Source: Burhinus oedicnemus
Lineage: Eukaryota; Chordata; Aves; Charadriiformes; Burhinidae
Assembly (NCBI GenBank): GCA_008921705.1
Contig: VFFE01007030.1
Coordinates: 383,314-447,313 of the forward strand
Length of the DNA stretch: 64,000 nucleotides
Direction of reading: 5' to 3'
The notes below the pieces were generated by a model. The model saw only the letters and a list, made by a program, of their open reading frames with translations. It did no database searches and had not been told where the DNA came from. Below are positions 17,154 to 30,030 of this stretch, piece after piece. How positions within the stretch are numbered: position 1 is the first letter of the stretch; each line of letters begins with the position of its first letter. Made by a program: the position numbers and the translations under genes.

Positions 17154-18565
17154 CTGAAAGCATAAACCACACTGCTTATTTATTACTGAATATTTCAAAA
17201 CTGTCCATAACATTGTCTTTCATGATTTAACAGATGTGTTTATGTCTCAGCCTTAGGCAGCAATAAGAGTCAGCCATTCTACTTTCCCACTCAATCTCTG
17301 CCCTCAGATTTATTTCACCTTCATGTTAGGTTTTGCCATGAAAGTTAGACAAGTCAGCATGACTAGGTCTCCAAATTTCTGGTTTTACCACACTTCACAA
17401 AGCAATCACCTTGTTTCTGAACTGCTAGGCACCAGCCCATATTGGCAAAGGGAAGGAAATGCCTCCTTTGGAGCATAGGTAAAGTACTCTCCAGAGTAAT
17501 AACAGAATGGAAAGCAAGAAAATTCATTGATTTTGTAATAATTTGAGTGTACATAGCTAGTCATGACCAGACTACTGAAATTCTGACCTCCATATACAAT
17601 ATTATTACCTGTTTCACTGACTTCCAAAACCATCTTAGTAGATCACTTTTAAACAAATATCTTCATGGATAACCTCCAGAAATTTTTTAGTTAAATATTG
17701 TTCAGGTACATACATATTTTCTGCTATGAATAAGTTACCATTCTCTTTAACGTTAATTATTCTCAATAACAGTTCAGACATCGTTAATAGTTCTGACTTT
17801 TTTTACTGAAAGTTACAGTTTGGCAAAACAGAAATATATTTGGAAAAGAAAACTCATTTGGTACATTTGTGAATAGGAAAATCAGGGAAGCAAGGGGCAG
17901 TTCACATTTGTTGCAATATGTATTACCTCCTAACTCCCCACAGGGTTTGATCCAAAGTTCACTATATTCAGTTGGAGTCTTAATTTAACTGTTGTGTTCC
18001 TGATTTTTGTGCATCCATCACCCAGTTAACACCTCTTAGCCACGCACCTGCAGTGGTTTGAGCCTCAGACCACTACCTGGAAACCAATAAACCCTCTTCA
18101 TTAAGTTCTGAGTTTAAAAGTCTAAAGATACAACCACAGAAAAAAGGATTTAGTGAGGAGGGAAAAGAAATGCAATATGCAGTGCATCTCAACTAGTATC
18201 AGCCTTCCTAAGTATTTGAAATTTCCATCTATCTTACCAATGCAAATTAGATCCGTATGGGGAAAAACAGGCACTTAAATGAACTGGCACATCTACTATA
18301 GAGTTTTAAATACAAATGTATACAATTTGGTAGGAGGAAGCCATACAGTATAGATTACTATTGCTAAAGCATGATCTCATGAGTAAAGAATGGATCTGGG
18401 AGTTGGGAACATTGATGCAATTCATGGCTTCAATACAGATTTTCTGTGTGACCTAACACTAGTGCTTGCTCTCTTTCTGCCGCAGTCCCATCCACACAAA
18501 ATAAAGGTAACTTTCTCCCTTCAAGGGTGCCAAGGGAGAAAAATAATTAATGTACAGTAATGAGG

Positions 18566-18611
18566 GTACAAAGACTATCTTCGGACATGTACAAAGACTA
18601 TCTTTGGACAT
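18566..18611. repeat. Two-copy 23-bp tandem duplication
   Basis: A unit containing GTACAAAGACTATCTT is repeated head to tail at 18566-18588 and 18589-18611 with one C/T difference. It is likely a recent local slippage duplication. Confidence 0.85.
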
Positions 18612-21256
18612 GAACTGAGCTGCTAGCAATTTTAATGACTTAAATTCTTCTATAAAAAGAAATGATTAGTGGAATTGGAAGCAATGCCTTAAACTTCTCA
18701 AATGTCCTGCCACGAGACCTAAAAGAGTCTCTTTCAGTAACAAGCTCCTTCCAGGCACCTTATTTGTTAGCTTTCTATTTGCTGCTTTCTTCATTTTGAA
18801 ATGTTACTGTAGACTAGCGCACTGCTACAGAAACACTCATTTAGCTCTAACTTCACTATTCCACCAGGAACAGGTTATGATGTACAGTGTGGTCTTTAGG
18901 TGTCTATAAAACTACAGTACTCAGACTGTAAGATAACATTTTTCCTTTGTAATCTTTTCTTTATTTAAGAGGATGTCTTGTCTCTGATTTCATGCCGGTA
19001 GATTGTAAGAAAGATGTCCCCTTGGAGCACCAGTCCTTGTAACTAGCTATAGGCTCTCTAGGAGATCAGGATAGTGATTAAAACAATTCAAGGGCAAGGA
19101 TGCTGTGTGGTGTAGAACAGAGTAAAGACAAATAGAGTTGCACCCTAATACTAAGTGGTATGGGGAGGGAAGGGTGATAGAGTTGTAATTCAATAGTAGC
19201 TGCATGTGATATGTGAGACTGAAGAGTAATAATCAGTAGCTTTGTCATTGTGTGTAATTATGTGCAAAATTATATTTGTTGCTGAACCAACAAACACTAG
19301 TCTCTTAATTCAGTTACATCTCACGCCTGAACCTAAAGAGGGAAGAGTCACCTGTGAGATAACTGGGGACTCATCTGGATGTTTCCATTTTTGAGGCTTG
19401 AGCTAGCTAACAGTATGGTGCCTTAAGTAAGCAAAAGGAGAGATGGCCCATGTGGCCAAACAGAATCTGGCCCTGAGTGACATACTGCCTTTTTACCTGA
19501 AGAGGCCAAAGTAGTGTATACATTATGATAAGCATTCCTCCTCTTGTGTGTATTAAGAGTGACTGATTGTGTTTGTGTGGGAGCCTAGTGTCGCTGTCAG
19601 AGTTGCCATTTGAGGGGGGGGCAGGAAGCAGAATGTGTCTAAAGGAGAAAACGAGAGCCTGACCATTCCTGGATGGTCTGGGGCCATAACAACTGTTAAC
19701 ACAGTTATTTAGTAGTGCAGCTTGTCCTATAGCACAGGTGGATGCAAAGTTCCACAGCATTTTTAACCAGCCTGCTGGGATTGTTACATGTCTGGTTAAG
19801 GCTAATGGTCTTGTCAAGGTGTGAAGCAAATAATGTGCAGGTGCTACATGGTGTCTGGCATCTTGTTTGCATAATTGGAGCTGAAGAATACAAAAGCCAC
19901 CACAGAGAGATCCTTGTGAATGTGTGTGTATAAAATCTACTAGCAAGCTTTAAGAGTGACTCACTGGCAAAGAAGAGCAGGAACAGGCCATTCATATTGT
20001 TTGTGTTTATGTGAGTGCTATTAGTGTGTATATGGTACCTGTAAAAGCGCTGTTCTGCTGTCTGTGTTGATCTGTCATTGGTGGACTCTGTGTACATATG
20101 TGTGTTTGTGTGTACCTACTGGGAATAAAATCATCTCCAGACCTGATCAAGAGACTGCAAAATATAAAGACCCAGTAAGACCAAACCCCTCACATAAGGA
20201 ATCTAGATGTGCAAGACTGTGAACAGTGTGAATTAGTATTCATACTAACTGATACCTTTGCCAGTGTGAATCCCCAATACCCTTGAAAGTAGCAGAAGGG
20301 GTAGCACAGCAAAAAAGAACTAAAGTAAATCTGTAACTGTAAAGCTGATTGAGAAATAAAGAGCCCTGGTATCCTGCTGGATGCTAATGCATCCATCAAT
20401 ATAATGCAAAACTTAAAATTTCACATCCAGGCTGTACCTGATGCAATTAAGATGGTCTACTCTGATGAGAATGTAGGAAGAAAATTAGGTACTTAAAGGT
20501 TTAGCAAGCAAAGAGGGAGACACTGAATATTCAAATAGGAGAAATCAGATGAACTGTGAGAAGAGTGATTACTAATGCATGCTGTCCTGCTGCAGAGGCT
20601 AATCACAAAATTGTGAGGAGATAGTAGGCATGAAAGCTCAGTTATAAAGCAGGAAAAAAGCATGTAGCATAGTAGCCAGCACCTGCTGTAAAAGCAGAAT
20701 GACTGGAGATGTCCAGGGATGTAGCAAAAGTCTCAAATTAAGGAAGGCAGAAAAATAGTAAATGTAAAATAAGCATTTCAGGCATAAGTAAGAGGTGAAT
20801 GTAACCAATTATTCTCAAGAGTTAAGTGATTTTATCAATCAGAATGAAGTTTTAAAAAACTGCAAAAATATAACAACATAAAGCATCTAGACCTAGTAAT
20901 GTAATTATTGGTATCACTAGTGTTCTTTCAAGCAAACACGTAAGCATAGCACATATAAATAACAGAAAGAATCTTAGGCTATCAAGAAGGTAAAAGAGGT
21001 TTGAAACAGAGCGGAAACCAATCAAGTGCCACCAGTTCTTAAGTAGTTAAAGGCTGAGAGAACTGTGGGTTAAGCACATATACGTGAAACTTAAGAGAGA
21101 GAGTGATGAATAGTAAAATACTATGACTGAACCAGAATATAAGCAACATTGAAAGAAAATAGCCTTCTTAATTATTAGAGAGCATTGATACCATCTAATA
21201 ACCAAAGCTTAACCACTGTAGTTAGTTATTCTGAAATGTTAGCTATATAAATGCAC

Positions 21257-21329
21257 CCATGGCAGGGGGGTTGGAACTAGATGATCTTTAAGGTCCATTC
21301 CAACCTCAACCATTCTATGATTCTATGAT
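21257..21329 (+). mobile_element. CR1 LINE 3' terminal fragment
   Basis: The segment has the typical avian CR1 3' end: TTGGAACTAGATGATCTTTA, then TCCATTCCAACC, ending in ATTCTATGATTCTATGAT, the 8-bp terminal repeats. Only about 70 bp are present, a heavily 5'-truncated copy. Confidence 0.9.
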
Positions 21330-22161
21330 CACTGTAAGTGGTATTAACAAGTTTCCTTTAAGTGTTAAGAAAATGTTAAAAATCTATGTATATTCTATGT
21401 CTGTTTGTATAGAGAAGAGGCGAAACCAACAGGTTGCAGACATCAGCTAATGAAGGATGAGAAACAAAATGCTACTGAGTAGACCAGAAAGCTTTATGAA
21501 GATGTTCCAGCTGAGCTAACACACAAAAAAATCCCTATTAATAACAATCTTTGTTGTTTTTTGTCTTTCATATGTATCACAGAAGAAAAGATAATCCGTT
21601 CAAACTGTATGGATATTGATAACTACATATTGCTCAGCTTTGGTTTTGGTTTGTGTTTTGGGTTTTTGTTTTTTTTTTCTTTTATAAAAAGGCAGAATAA
21701 GAAATAAAACCAGATCCAAGGTGAAGATGTTTTCATTTCTAACAAAAGAAACCCCATTTCTCTGCATAAGGATGTACTTCATGTTATTATTAGTGATAAT
21801 GACTAAAAGAACACTATTACAGCACTGTAATCTCCGTGTATGTACTCTGTGTGTTTGTACAGATGTAACCTGATGTATTTACAAAACAGCATATTTAGAG
21901 CTGCAAGAAACAAAGGCGACTTCGTTAAGCATAGCAATGTCTCCCACCATAAACTGTACTTTCCAACTGCGCCTTCACAACACCTGGAACTGAAACAACT
22001 TTATCTTCACGCAGTGTGGTATTGGGGATATTTTAGACTGGAGTAAAACAATCTCATATGTAAATTCATGTTTGTCACTTCAGGAGATACTATATATTAT
22101 ATTGCCCCATTGACTACAGCTTCCAGAAGCAAGCTGAAGAACTGGAGAACTGACAACAAAC

Positions 22162-22338
22162 GGAATGGAGTGGAATGGAATGGAGTGGAATGGAGTGGAA
22201 TGGAATGGAATGGAGTGGAATGGAATGGAATGGAATGGAATGGAATGGAATAGAATAGAATAGAATAGAATAGAATAGAATAGAATAGAATAGAATAGAA
22301 TAGAATAGAATAGAATAGAATAGAATAGAATAGAATAG
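22162..22338. repeat. Pentamer microsatellite: GGAAT/GGAGT then AGAAT
   Basis: Positions 22162-22250 are GGAAT units with interspersed GGAGT. At 22251 the array switches cleanly to AGAAT units, which run to 22338 and directly into the CR1 3' end. The minus-strand reading is ATTCT/ATTCC, close to the CR1 terminal ATTCTATG motif, so the array probably grew from that tail. Open frames across it are artefacts of the repeat. Confidence 0.95.
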
Positions 22339-23035
22339 TTCAGTTGGAAGGGACCTACAAGGATCATCTAGTCCAACTGCCTGACCACTTTCGGGCTGAC
22401 CAGAAGTTAAAGCATGTTATTAAGGGCATTGTCCAAATGCCTCTTAAACACTGACAGGCACGGGGTATCGCCAGCCTCTCTATAGGAAGCCTGTTCCAGT
22501 GTTTGACCACCCTCTTGGTAAAGAAATTTTTCCTAATGTTGAGTCTGAACCTCCCGTCATGCAGCTTTGAACCATTCCCATGTGTCCTGTCACTAGATAC
22601 TGCGCAGAAGAGCTCAGCACCTCCCTCTCCACTTCCCCTCCTCAGGAAGCTGTAGAGAGCAATGAGGTTGCCCCTCAGCCTCCTTTTCTCCGAACTAGAC
22701 AAACCCAGATTCCTTAACCGCTCCTCACAAGACATGCCTTGCAGCCCTTTCACCACCTTTGTTGCCCTCCTCTGGATGCATTCAAGGACGTTCATATCCT
22801 TCTTAAATTGTGGGGCCCAGAACTGCACACCGTACTCAAGGTGAAGCTGCATAAATGCTAAATGCAGTGGGATAAACACCTCTTGTGACCAACTTGTTAT
22901 GCTGTGTTTGACGCATCCCAGAATTTGATTTGCCCTCTTGGCTGCCAGGGCCATGCTCAGCTTAATGTCAGCCAGCACCTCCAGATCCCTTTCTGCAGGG
23001 CTGCTTTCCAGCCATTCCTCTCCCAGCCACTTGAG
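22339..23035 (-). mobile_element. CR1 LINE, 3' part with open reverse-transcriptase C-terminal frame
   Basis: This minus-strand copy covers the C-terminal end of CR1 ORF2 and the 3' UTR. An uninterrupted frame at 22978-22364 contains ALAAKRANQILGCVKHSI, HLEYGVQFWAPQFKKDM, LECIQRRATKVVKGLQGMSC, SEKRRLRGNLIALYSFL and RLNIRKNFFTKRVVKHWNRL, all standard CR1 blocks. About 200 codons without a stop suggests a fairly young copy, but the endonuclease and catalytic reverse-transcriptase parts are missing through 5' truncation, so it cannot encode a working protein. Its 3' tail merges into the pentamer array. Confidence 0.93.
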
Positions 23036-26000
23036 GTTTCAAAAAAATAAGCAGTCACATGGAGATGGCAAATTTTGCTGCAACTCAAGCTAAATTTCAC
23101 TGTTGTTGTACCTGTTACTCAGCACCATTTCTTTCAAACACTTACTATTCCAGCAAGTCCACCACATATGACAAGATTTGTCTGTTTAATTGCACCTTCT
23201 CTAGCATTTGCCATAGCCATCTATAATTCTGACAAACAGCTGTGTATTGCTGTGAAAGCTTTTAATGCAGTGCTCCTTTATGGGTGTAAGTATTGCAGCA
23301 TGGGTCTGCTTTCCCATCTTTCTATGTCAGCATCTATTTTCCCTCTTTACCTGAATGTGACTTGTTTCCCTCTCCCAAAGAATTTTAAAATATTTGGGAA
23401 ATTGATCCTTCTTTTCATAAGTGTGTTGAATAATTTTCGAAATTTGTCCATTCTTCTGTTCAAGCTTTTTTCAGAAGATGAGTCAAGAAAATGTCTCAAT
23501 AGCTGCTACAGTTAAAAAGAAACCTCCGCCTCCGCTTCTAAATTACTAAGTATCTTGAAAGGCTCTGATGATAGCTTCCTGAAAAACAGACCAACTGTCT
23601 TAGTACAGCTTTTAACATTTCCCAGAACTTATTGATGTTGTGTTTATCTACTACAGGAATTAGAGATGAAAAGCAGAGCTTTAGGGTTCTTTCTAAATGT
23701 TTACCCTCCCATTTTGGGCATATTGCTTTTCTTTATCCAGCTATGTGGAACATGATCACAGGTCTATTTTTCTATTCCAGCCACTTCCAATGTTTGTTAT
23801 AACTTGGATTCACTTACGATAGCAAATTTCTGATTTTGTTTGCCCTGTATCAACGCTTAACATTTGAAAGTGATTGTCCTCTCCCCACTGCTCCGCAAAC
23901 TTTTATTGAAATGTTTTTAAGGATGACCTGTGAATCTCTCAGTTTTTATCCTAGATTTCCAATTTTTCATTTTTCCCCAACTGGGTGATTGGTAATAGTT
24001 GGAAATGAAAACTGATGCAAGCAAAATACTAGTTTTGATTAACATGATTATATACTTTGAGCAGATTTCTCTCTTTTCTGCTGCTCTTCTTTGGAAGGGT
24101 GTAACTGCGGTTACTGAGATCCTGACTTTTTCAATATGTCTACTAGCAGATATTTTAATAAAACTGAGGTATCATTTATAATGAGTTTTATAGGAGGAGG
24201 CACTGCAAGTAAGAGTCCATATCCATGTCCAAGATGTCCATTTCAAATGTATCACTGTTTATTTTTTAGCCAAACTCCACATTTCCCTTATCAGATTTAG
24301 AGAAGATTTTCTATTCTACTAATTATTACTGTATTGCCTGGTCATCTTACAGAGGCTCCCTCCCTCGAGCACTGCTACAATGTAGCTGGGTAGACTCAGT
24401 AAAAGCTATAAATGAGGCAGAGAGTAAATGGCTTCATTCAAATCCCAGCCCAAACTTATCCATATGTTAACATCCTCACAGAGCTGAAACACAGCAACCT
24501 GTGAATGAGAACACAGAAAAACATTGCTGTCTATGGACATACAGGAGATGTATTTCTTTCTCACAGTACTGAGTACCATTTCTACAATGTATGCCTTTTC
24601 TGTTAATCCCTTTTCTTTTCTTAGCCTAGTATATCATGCAACACAGTTTGACTGCAAGCACCAATCAAGAATAAAATAGCCTGTTTATATTCTACAGATT
24701 TGTATTTTCTTACTGTCATAAACAGAATAAATGTCATGGTAAAGAAAATGAGTCTTGCTATTTTGGATAAAGAATTTGTGCATTTTTTCACTCATATTGC
24801 ACATGACTGCCAAACAGGATTCTCCAAGCATTTCTGTGAAATTATGGTTAGCTTTATGGAAGCCAGAATTGTCCATCCCTGGGGGTGCAACTATGAAATC
24901 CATCTTTGCTTTCCGCTCCATTTTTCATCTCTTTTGAAAGAAAACAGTCACAAAATTCTGTGGTTTGTATGCTGCTTGCACAGTGAACTGAGAAAAAAGA
25001 TCACCATAGTTTTTTCCACAGCTTCACCTCTCATGCCTTTATTTTCTCTAAGGTAAAGGCTACTATTTTATATCTCTTTCCCAAAGCTCTCAAGTTTTGA
25101 CATTAGCAAAATATGGCATCATTTTTTTGCAGAAGTACTTTGTAGATTAATATATATCAGCATGCAAACTGCACACTGCTGCACCATGTGCTGTTTTAAG
25201 AATGTATGTTTCATCTGTCACTACAAAAGATACTCAGCAACATGAAAACTGGGAGCTCTTGACACAACTAACGATTCATGTTCACCCTACATGGCAGCTT
25301 GGGTGCAAAGTCAAATTTCAGCTGTAGTGTAGGAGATGAAAACTGTTCTCCAAGGGCACATTTAGACCAAAGCACTGTGCACACAGCCACCTGCTTCTAC
25401 CTTCCCTCCCATCCAACTTGTGCGGAGACATGCGCCTGCCTCAAGCTAGTGGATTCTTCTGGAGACAAGGCACGCATGTCTGAAAAGCTGCGCTCCATGC
25501 CCCTGCTGAACTGTTTTACAGGGTGGAAACACAGATACCACAAGGTCATGTCTGGATAACACTTTACTGCCCATCCCTCAAACACTGCATGTTTTTGCCC
25601 TTTCAGTTGGTTATTTTCATCTTACCTCCTCTATGCTATAAAGTCACACATGTTCTGCTCTTATTTTTGTGTAATCTGCAAAGCATCTGGGTCCCACACA
25701 GCACACTGCTGACTAAAAGAGCATGTGAGTATCTTGGCTAGTCTCTTTTGTGAGCATAACAAGACTATAGTTTTTGTGAGACACAGGAGAGACAAATGCC
25801 ACAACTTCTGTCCCTTAATTCTGAATGTTGGTGAATCGTCTTCTAAAACAAAAAAGAGGTAAAAACACAGTACGACCATGCAAAAGAGATGCTTGCATAA
25901 TAGCACACACAGTTTTAGGGTAGCCCTTGAAGCTGGGAATCCAGGATTGACCAACAGGGCCAACGCAAGAAGGGGCTTGCAAATGGCTTTGGTGGACTGT

Positions 26001-29000
26001 CTTCATGGTAAGTTCAAAAGCAGACCTGGAGATGAGCTAGTGGAAAATGAGGAGTCAGATTTGCAAGCCTGGTGCATACTGACCATCTTTATTATTGCTA
26101 TGGCAGAAAGAACAGTGCAAAAGTGAGGTTGTGACTAAAACTATTCTGCAAAGTGAAATACTGCATGCAAACGGATGTATGAAAACAACATTTCCCTGTC
26201 CTTCCTTGGTATGCACAGTCAAAACTGATCCAAGTAAGAGAGAAGAAATAAACCAGTTAGATGTGCTTTCCCTTCTCCCTGTTACACTGCAGCATCATAT
26301 ATACACATGCAGGTTACAGGCTTAAGTGTATACTTTTGAGAATACTACATTTTCTTTTTAGGAAATGAGTGGCACTTGTTGAATGACAAAATATAAATGC
26401 CTTACATGGCAAAATTGCAAATTATGTATATAGAGAGAGCAAGTTCCTATGCACATACTAAGTTGAAAACTGAAGTTTGTAGGCTGATTTGGTTTGCCTT
26501 GGTAATGCTCTTGCCGTGGTAGGAAAGCAATCAGTTCTGCTGTTAGCCTCTGTCCTAGAGTTCCAAGTTTGCACAAGCTGCCCAAATCTCCTCCCCATTT
26601 GGACAGTTTGTTCTGTGTCCTGACTGTATCCAGAATCCTGTCAGTGCTGCAGTGGGTAAATTGTCTCTATTATCATTTCTGTCATCCAAACTCAGCCATT
26701 TGCTAGCATTTGCCCAAATTTTCCTTTGCTCCTGTAAGTGATGCTTCCAAACTTTTCTTAGAGAAGAAACTCAATGGGGCACTAGGAATAAAGCAAAATA
26801 ATAGCTTTTGCGGTCTGAGACACTTTATTCTCTTTGGTATACTTTACTGCTAATTACCAATGAAAAAAAGATTTTTTAGTGGGGCGCCAGCAGTCTGCCC
26901 TCTTTTCCACTTTTGTACATCCAAAATAATAATATTTTCTAGGTTTCTCAAGTTTAAAATAACACTAACAAACTGTGGTAACAGGATCATCATGTTAAAC
27001 TGTTATCTTTCAATAACAGTTCTCCTGTAAAATGTTTTTAAATCAACTAAAACAAAAATTCCTAACAACATTTGTCTTTTGCATATATACTACTAGAAAA
27101 ATCTCTTTAAAACTTAGTGTAAAAAAGATCTTTCCAGATGTACAGTTTTCTGTTCTCTTTTTTTAATATCAAATAAAACGTGTGTACGGAAGATGTTTTT
27201 CCTTGAGAGGAAAAGTATGCACTGGCATTTACTTCTTAGCTGACTGAAATGGTGCCCTTAAAGCATCAGCCAGAGTGGAGAAAGCCTCACACAGTGTATT
27301 CCACATTCCTTATGTAACTTACATTAGGCTTATAACTAATCATATAAGAATTATCCACTTGTTAGCAGGCAACTGGAATGTCTACAATAACGACAGTATT
27401 CCTTTTTCCCTTTTTCTGTTCTGGGGATTGTTAATAAACTGCTTTTAGTACACCATGCCGTGGTGTGCAAGTCAGCAAAAGTTGGGAAGCTATAGACAGA
27501 CATTTTAAAGGATTAAAATCTCAGAAAAAGCATATGAAACCAGTAAAAGACACACAATGTCAAACCAGCTGACTCCAAATACACACATAAGAGCAGCATA
27601 CAATGCTGAATCCCTCTCAGCATTGCTTAATTGCTTATGTCAGTCAACCTGCAGTGCAAATATCTGTTTTGCTTGCTTGCTTGTATTTAGCTGCAGTGAT
27701 GACAGATGCACTGAGTAGTCATACCCAGCTTGCACTACCCTGATATTTCATATGAAAATGTCCTTCTTTATCCTTATAGATATGGTGCAGGAGGTACAGC
27801 ATTTCCCAAAAACCTCCAGATCGTTTAATAAGTGTTACTATCCTGCTACAAGCCTACCACTCTATGCTGCTAACTGTTAAAGAAAACTTTCTGCAAAAAT
27901 GGTTGGTACAGACACACTTTTGACAACAACATAATTTGAGGGCTTAAGGTCCCGACTTATCTTGGTATGTGCATCCCAGCTTGTGTCAGTATGTTGTTTC
28001 CTCTAAAGAGCGTGCTAGGGGGAGCTGGGTGGAGTCAATAATCCTGGTGTAATCCTCAACATTCAGTCCCTGAAAACCAGCCACTATTTCAGACACATTC
28101 AAAATGCTTATCACCTCTGGACAGGGCACCCTGTAACACTCATTTCACAAACCACTGCCAGCATTGTACCCCCCACCATGCTAGTACCAAATAGTTTGCT
28201 GCTGAGCTGTAGCAGCTTAGACGTAAACTAGCCTGACAGACGTTTAGTTCTATGCTGTATGTGAGGTAAGGAAAGGGGCAAACTCCTCTCATGCCTCTAT
28301 GAAGTGCTGGAGCTGCTGCCTAGGCAGCATTTCGCATGGTGCCACAACCACAACCTACTAGGTCTCCTGCAGTAAGCAGGGGAGATATGCAGCATGCACT
28401 GAGTCTCTACAGTCAATCACAAACGTAACCTTGCAGTCTTCCAAAATTCAGAAACTACTGTTACCTTATCACCTCCACATTTTGGAGCCCAACTGCCCTG
28501 CAAGATGACTACCTTCTGCCCCGGCAGGAGAATCTCATCCAGTGGACCCAGTTTGTTAGTTCCACTACTTGAAGAAACAGAAAAGGAAAGCTTTCAGAGC
28601 TGTAAGTGCTCAAGGAAAGACAGCATGCATCAAAACCACTTCTCTACGTGTTAAGAAATCACTTTCTCAGCCCTACACCATGAAAGAGTTCTCAGGTTCC
28701 TGTTAGTTAAGTGTTGCATATTTTAGTATAGAGGCCCAGGAATCTTGATATCAGCCTATGCCACAGATACAGGTGGTACAGAGAGTGCGAAACCGAGGAG
28801 TAAGGCTTCACAGGTACAAAACTAAGCCAGAACATAGAAAAATGCTGCAGACCAGAAATATGTTAAGCAATATTTAGAAAGGCATGAAGAGCCAGTGAAG
28901 TCATCTGAGATCTGAGCACAGCCAGTACACATCTTTTCGAAAAGATATCTTTTTTTCTTCTTTTTTTTTTTTCTTTTTCTGCTAACCCATCCCAGCTGAG

Positions 29001-29297
29001 TATAATGGATCCATTTTGTTACAACTGGTGCAAAGTTTGCCTAAAGACTCATGTGAGGTTATTTGCTGAGGCATAAGCTACCTTCAATGTGTATGTGAGA
29101 CAGATTATTATTTTTTGCCATCCCAGCCACCCTCAGAAAGAGAGTCCAGCTGTTGGCTTCTTTCATAGCAAGGGATCAGTACATATTGCTTTACATTTTC
29201 AATGTTGGTTGTGCAAGTAAAAAGGCATCTTAAAGACTTTGTAAGTTAAAGCTGAAATTCTCCAAAGCCTCCACAGATCATGGGCTTATGGCTTTCA

Positions 29298-30030
29298 TTG
29301 AGTCATAGCTTATAGACTTTAAAGGCCAGAAAGGAGCATTAGATCATAGGTCTAACCTGTACATTGCAGTTCATTAAACTTCAGTCAGTTACTCCTGTGC
29401 TGAGCTCAGTAACTTCTGTTTGCCTAAAGCGTATCTTCTATAAAGGCACACAGCCTTGATCTGAAGACATCAAAAGAGGAAGAAACCACTGCTTCCCTCA
29501 GTATTTTGTTCCTGTGGTTAATCAAACTCCTAGTTATAAATGTATGTATTATTCTAATTTGAGCTTTTGTGGTTTTAGTTCACAGACATTGGTCCTTGGT
29601 ATGTTTTTTCTTCTAAAACAGTCCTTTAGTTCCCAGTATTTTCTTCCCTTGGAAGTATGTACACACAGTAATCAAGTCACCTCCCAATCTTCTTTTTGAT
29701 AAACCAAACAGATGGTGTTCTTTTATCTCTCATTATATGCCTTTCCAGTCCTTCAACCATTTTTGTGGCTCTCTTCTGTACTTTCTCCAAATTGCCATTT
29801 TTTTTTAAAGTGGACAACAATTACACAGAAAAATCCAGTGTCCATTTCACTAATACTGTATAAAGAATACAATTATTCATCCTTGCTATTCCTGTTCACT
29901 ATTCGCTTGCTTATACGCACAAGGATTTTCCATTACCCCTTTTTGCCACAGAATCACAACAGGAGTTCACATCGAGCTGTTTGTCCTTTATGACCTTTAC
30001 ATGCTTCTTAGAGTTGCTGCCTTCCAGTTT
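29298..30030 (-). mobile_element. Old, degraded CR1 LINE
   Basis: The plus strand begins with a CR1 tail pattern in reverse: GAGTCATAGCTTATAGACTT, then AAAGGCCAGAAAGGAGCATT and a degraded form of the 'attagatcatctagtc' motif. It continues through CR1-like ORF2 sequence such as CCAGTCCTTCAACCATTTTT, TGTGGCTCTCTTCTGTACTT and TCTCCAAATTGCC. Many stops and indels are present. The divergence is much higher than in the copies at 22339 and 53378, so it belongs to an older, reptile-age lineage. The right edge is approximate. Confidence 0.75.

Noticed and set aside
22068..22367. Open frames on both strands encoding NGVEW and FHSIP repeats
   Set aside because: They are translations of the GGAAT/AGAAT pentamer array, in which stop codons are rare by composition.
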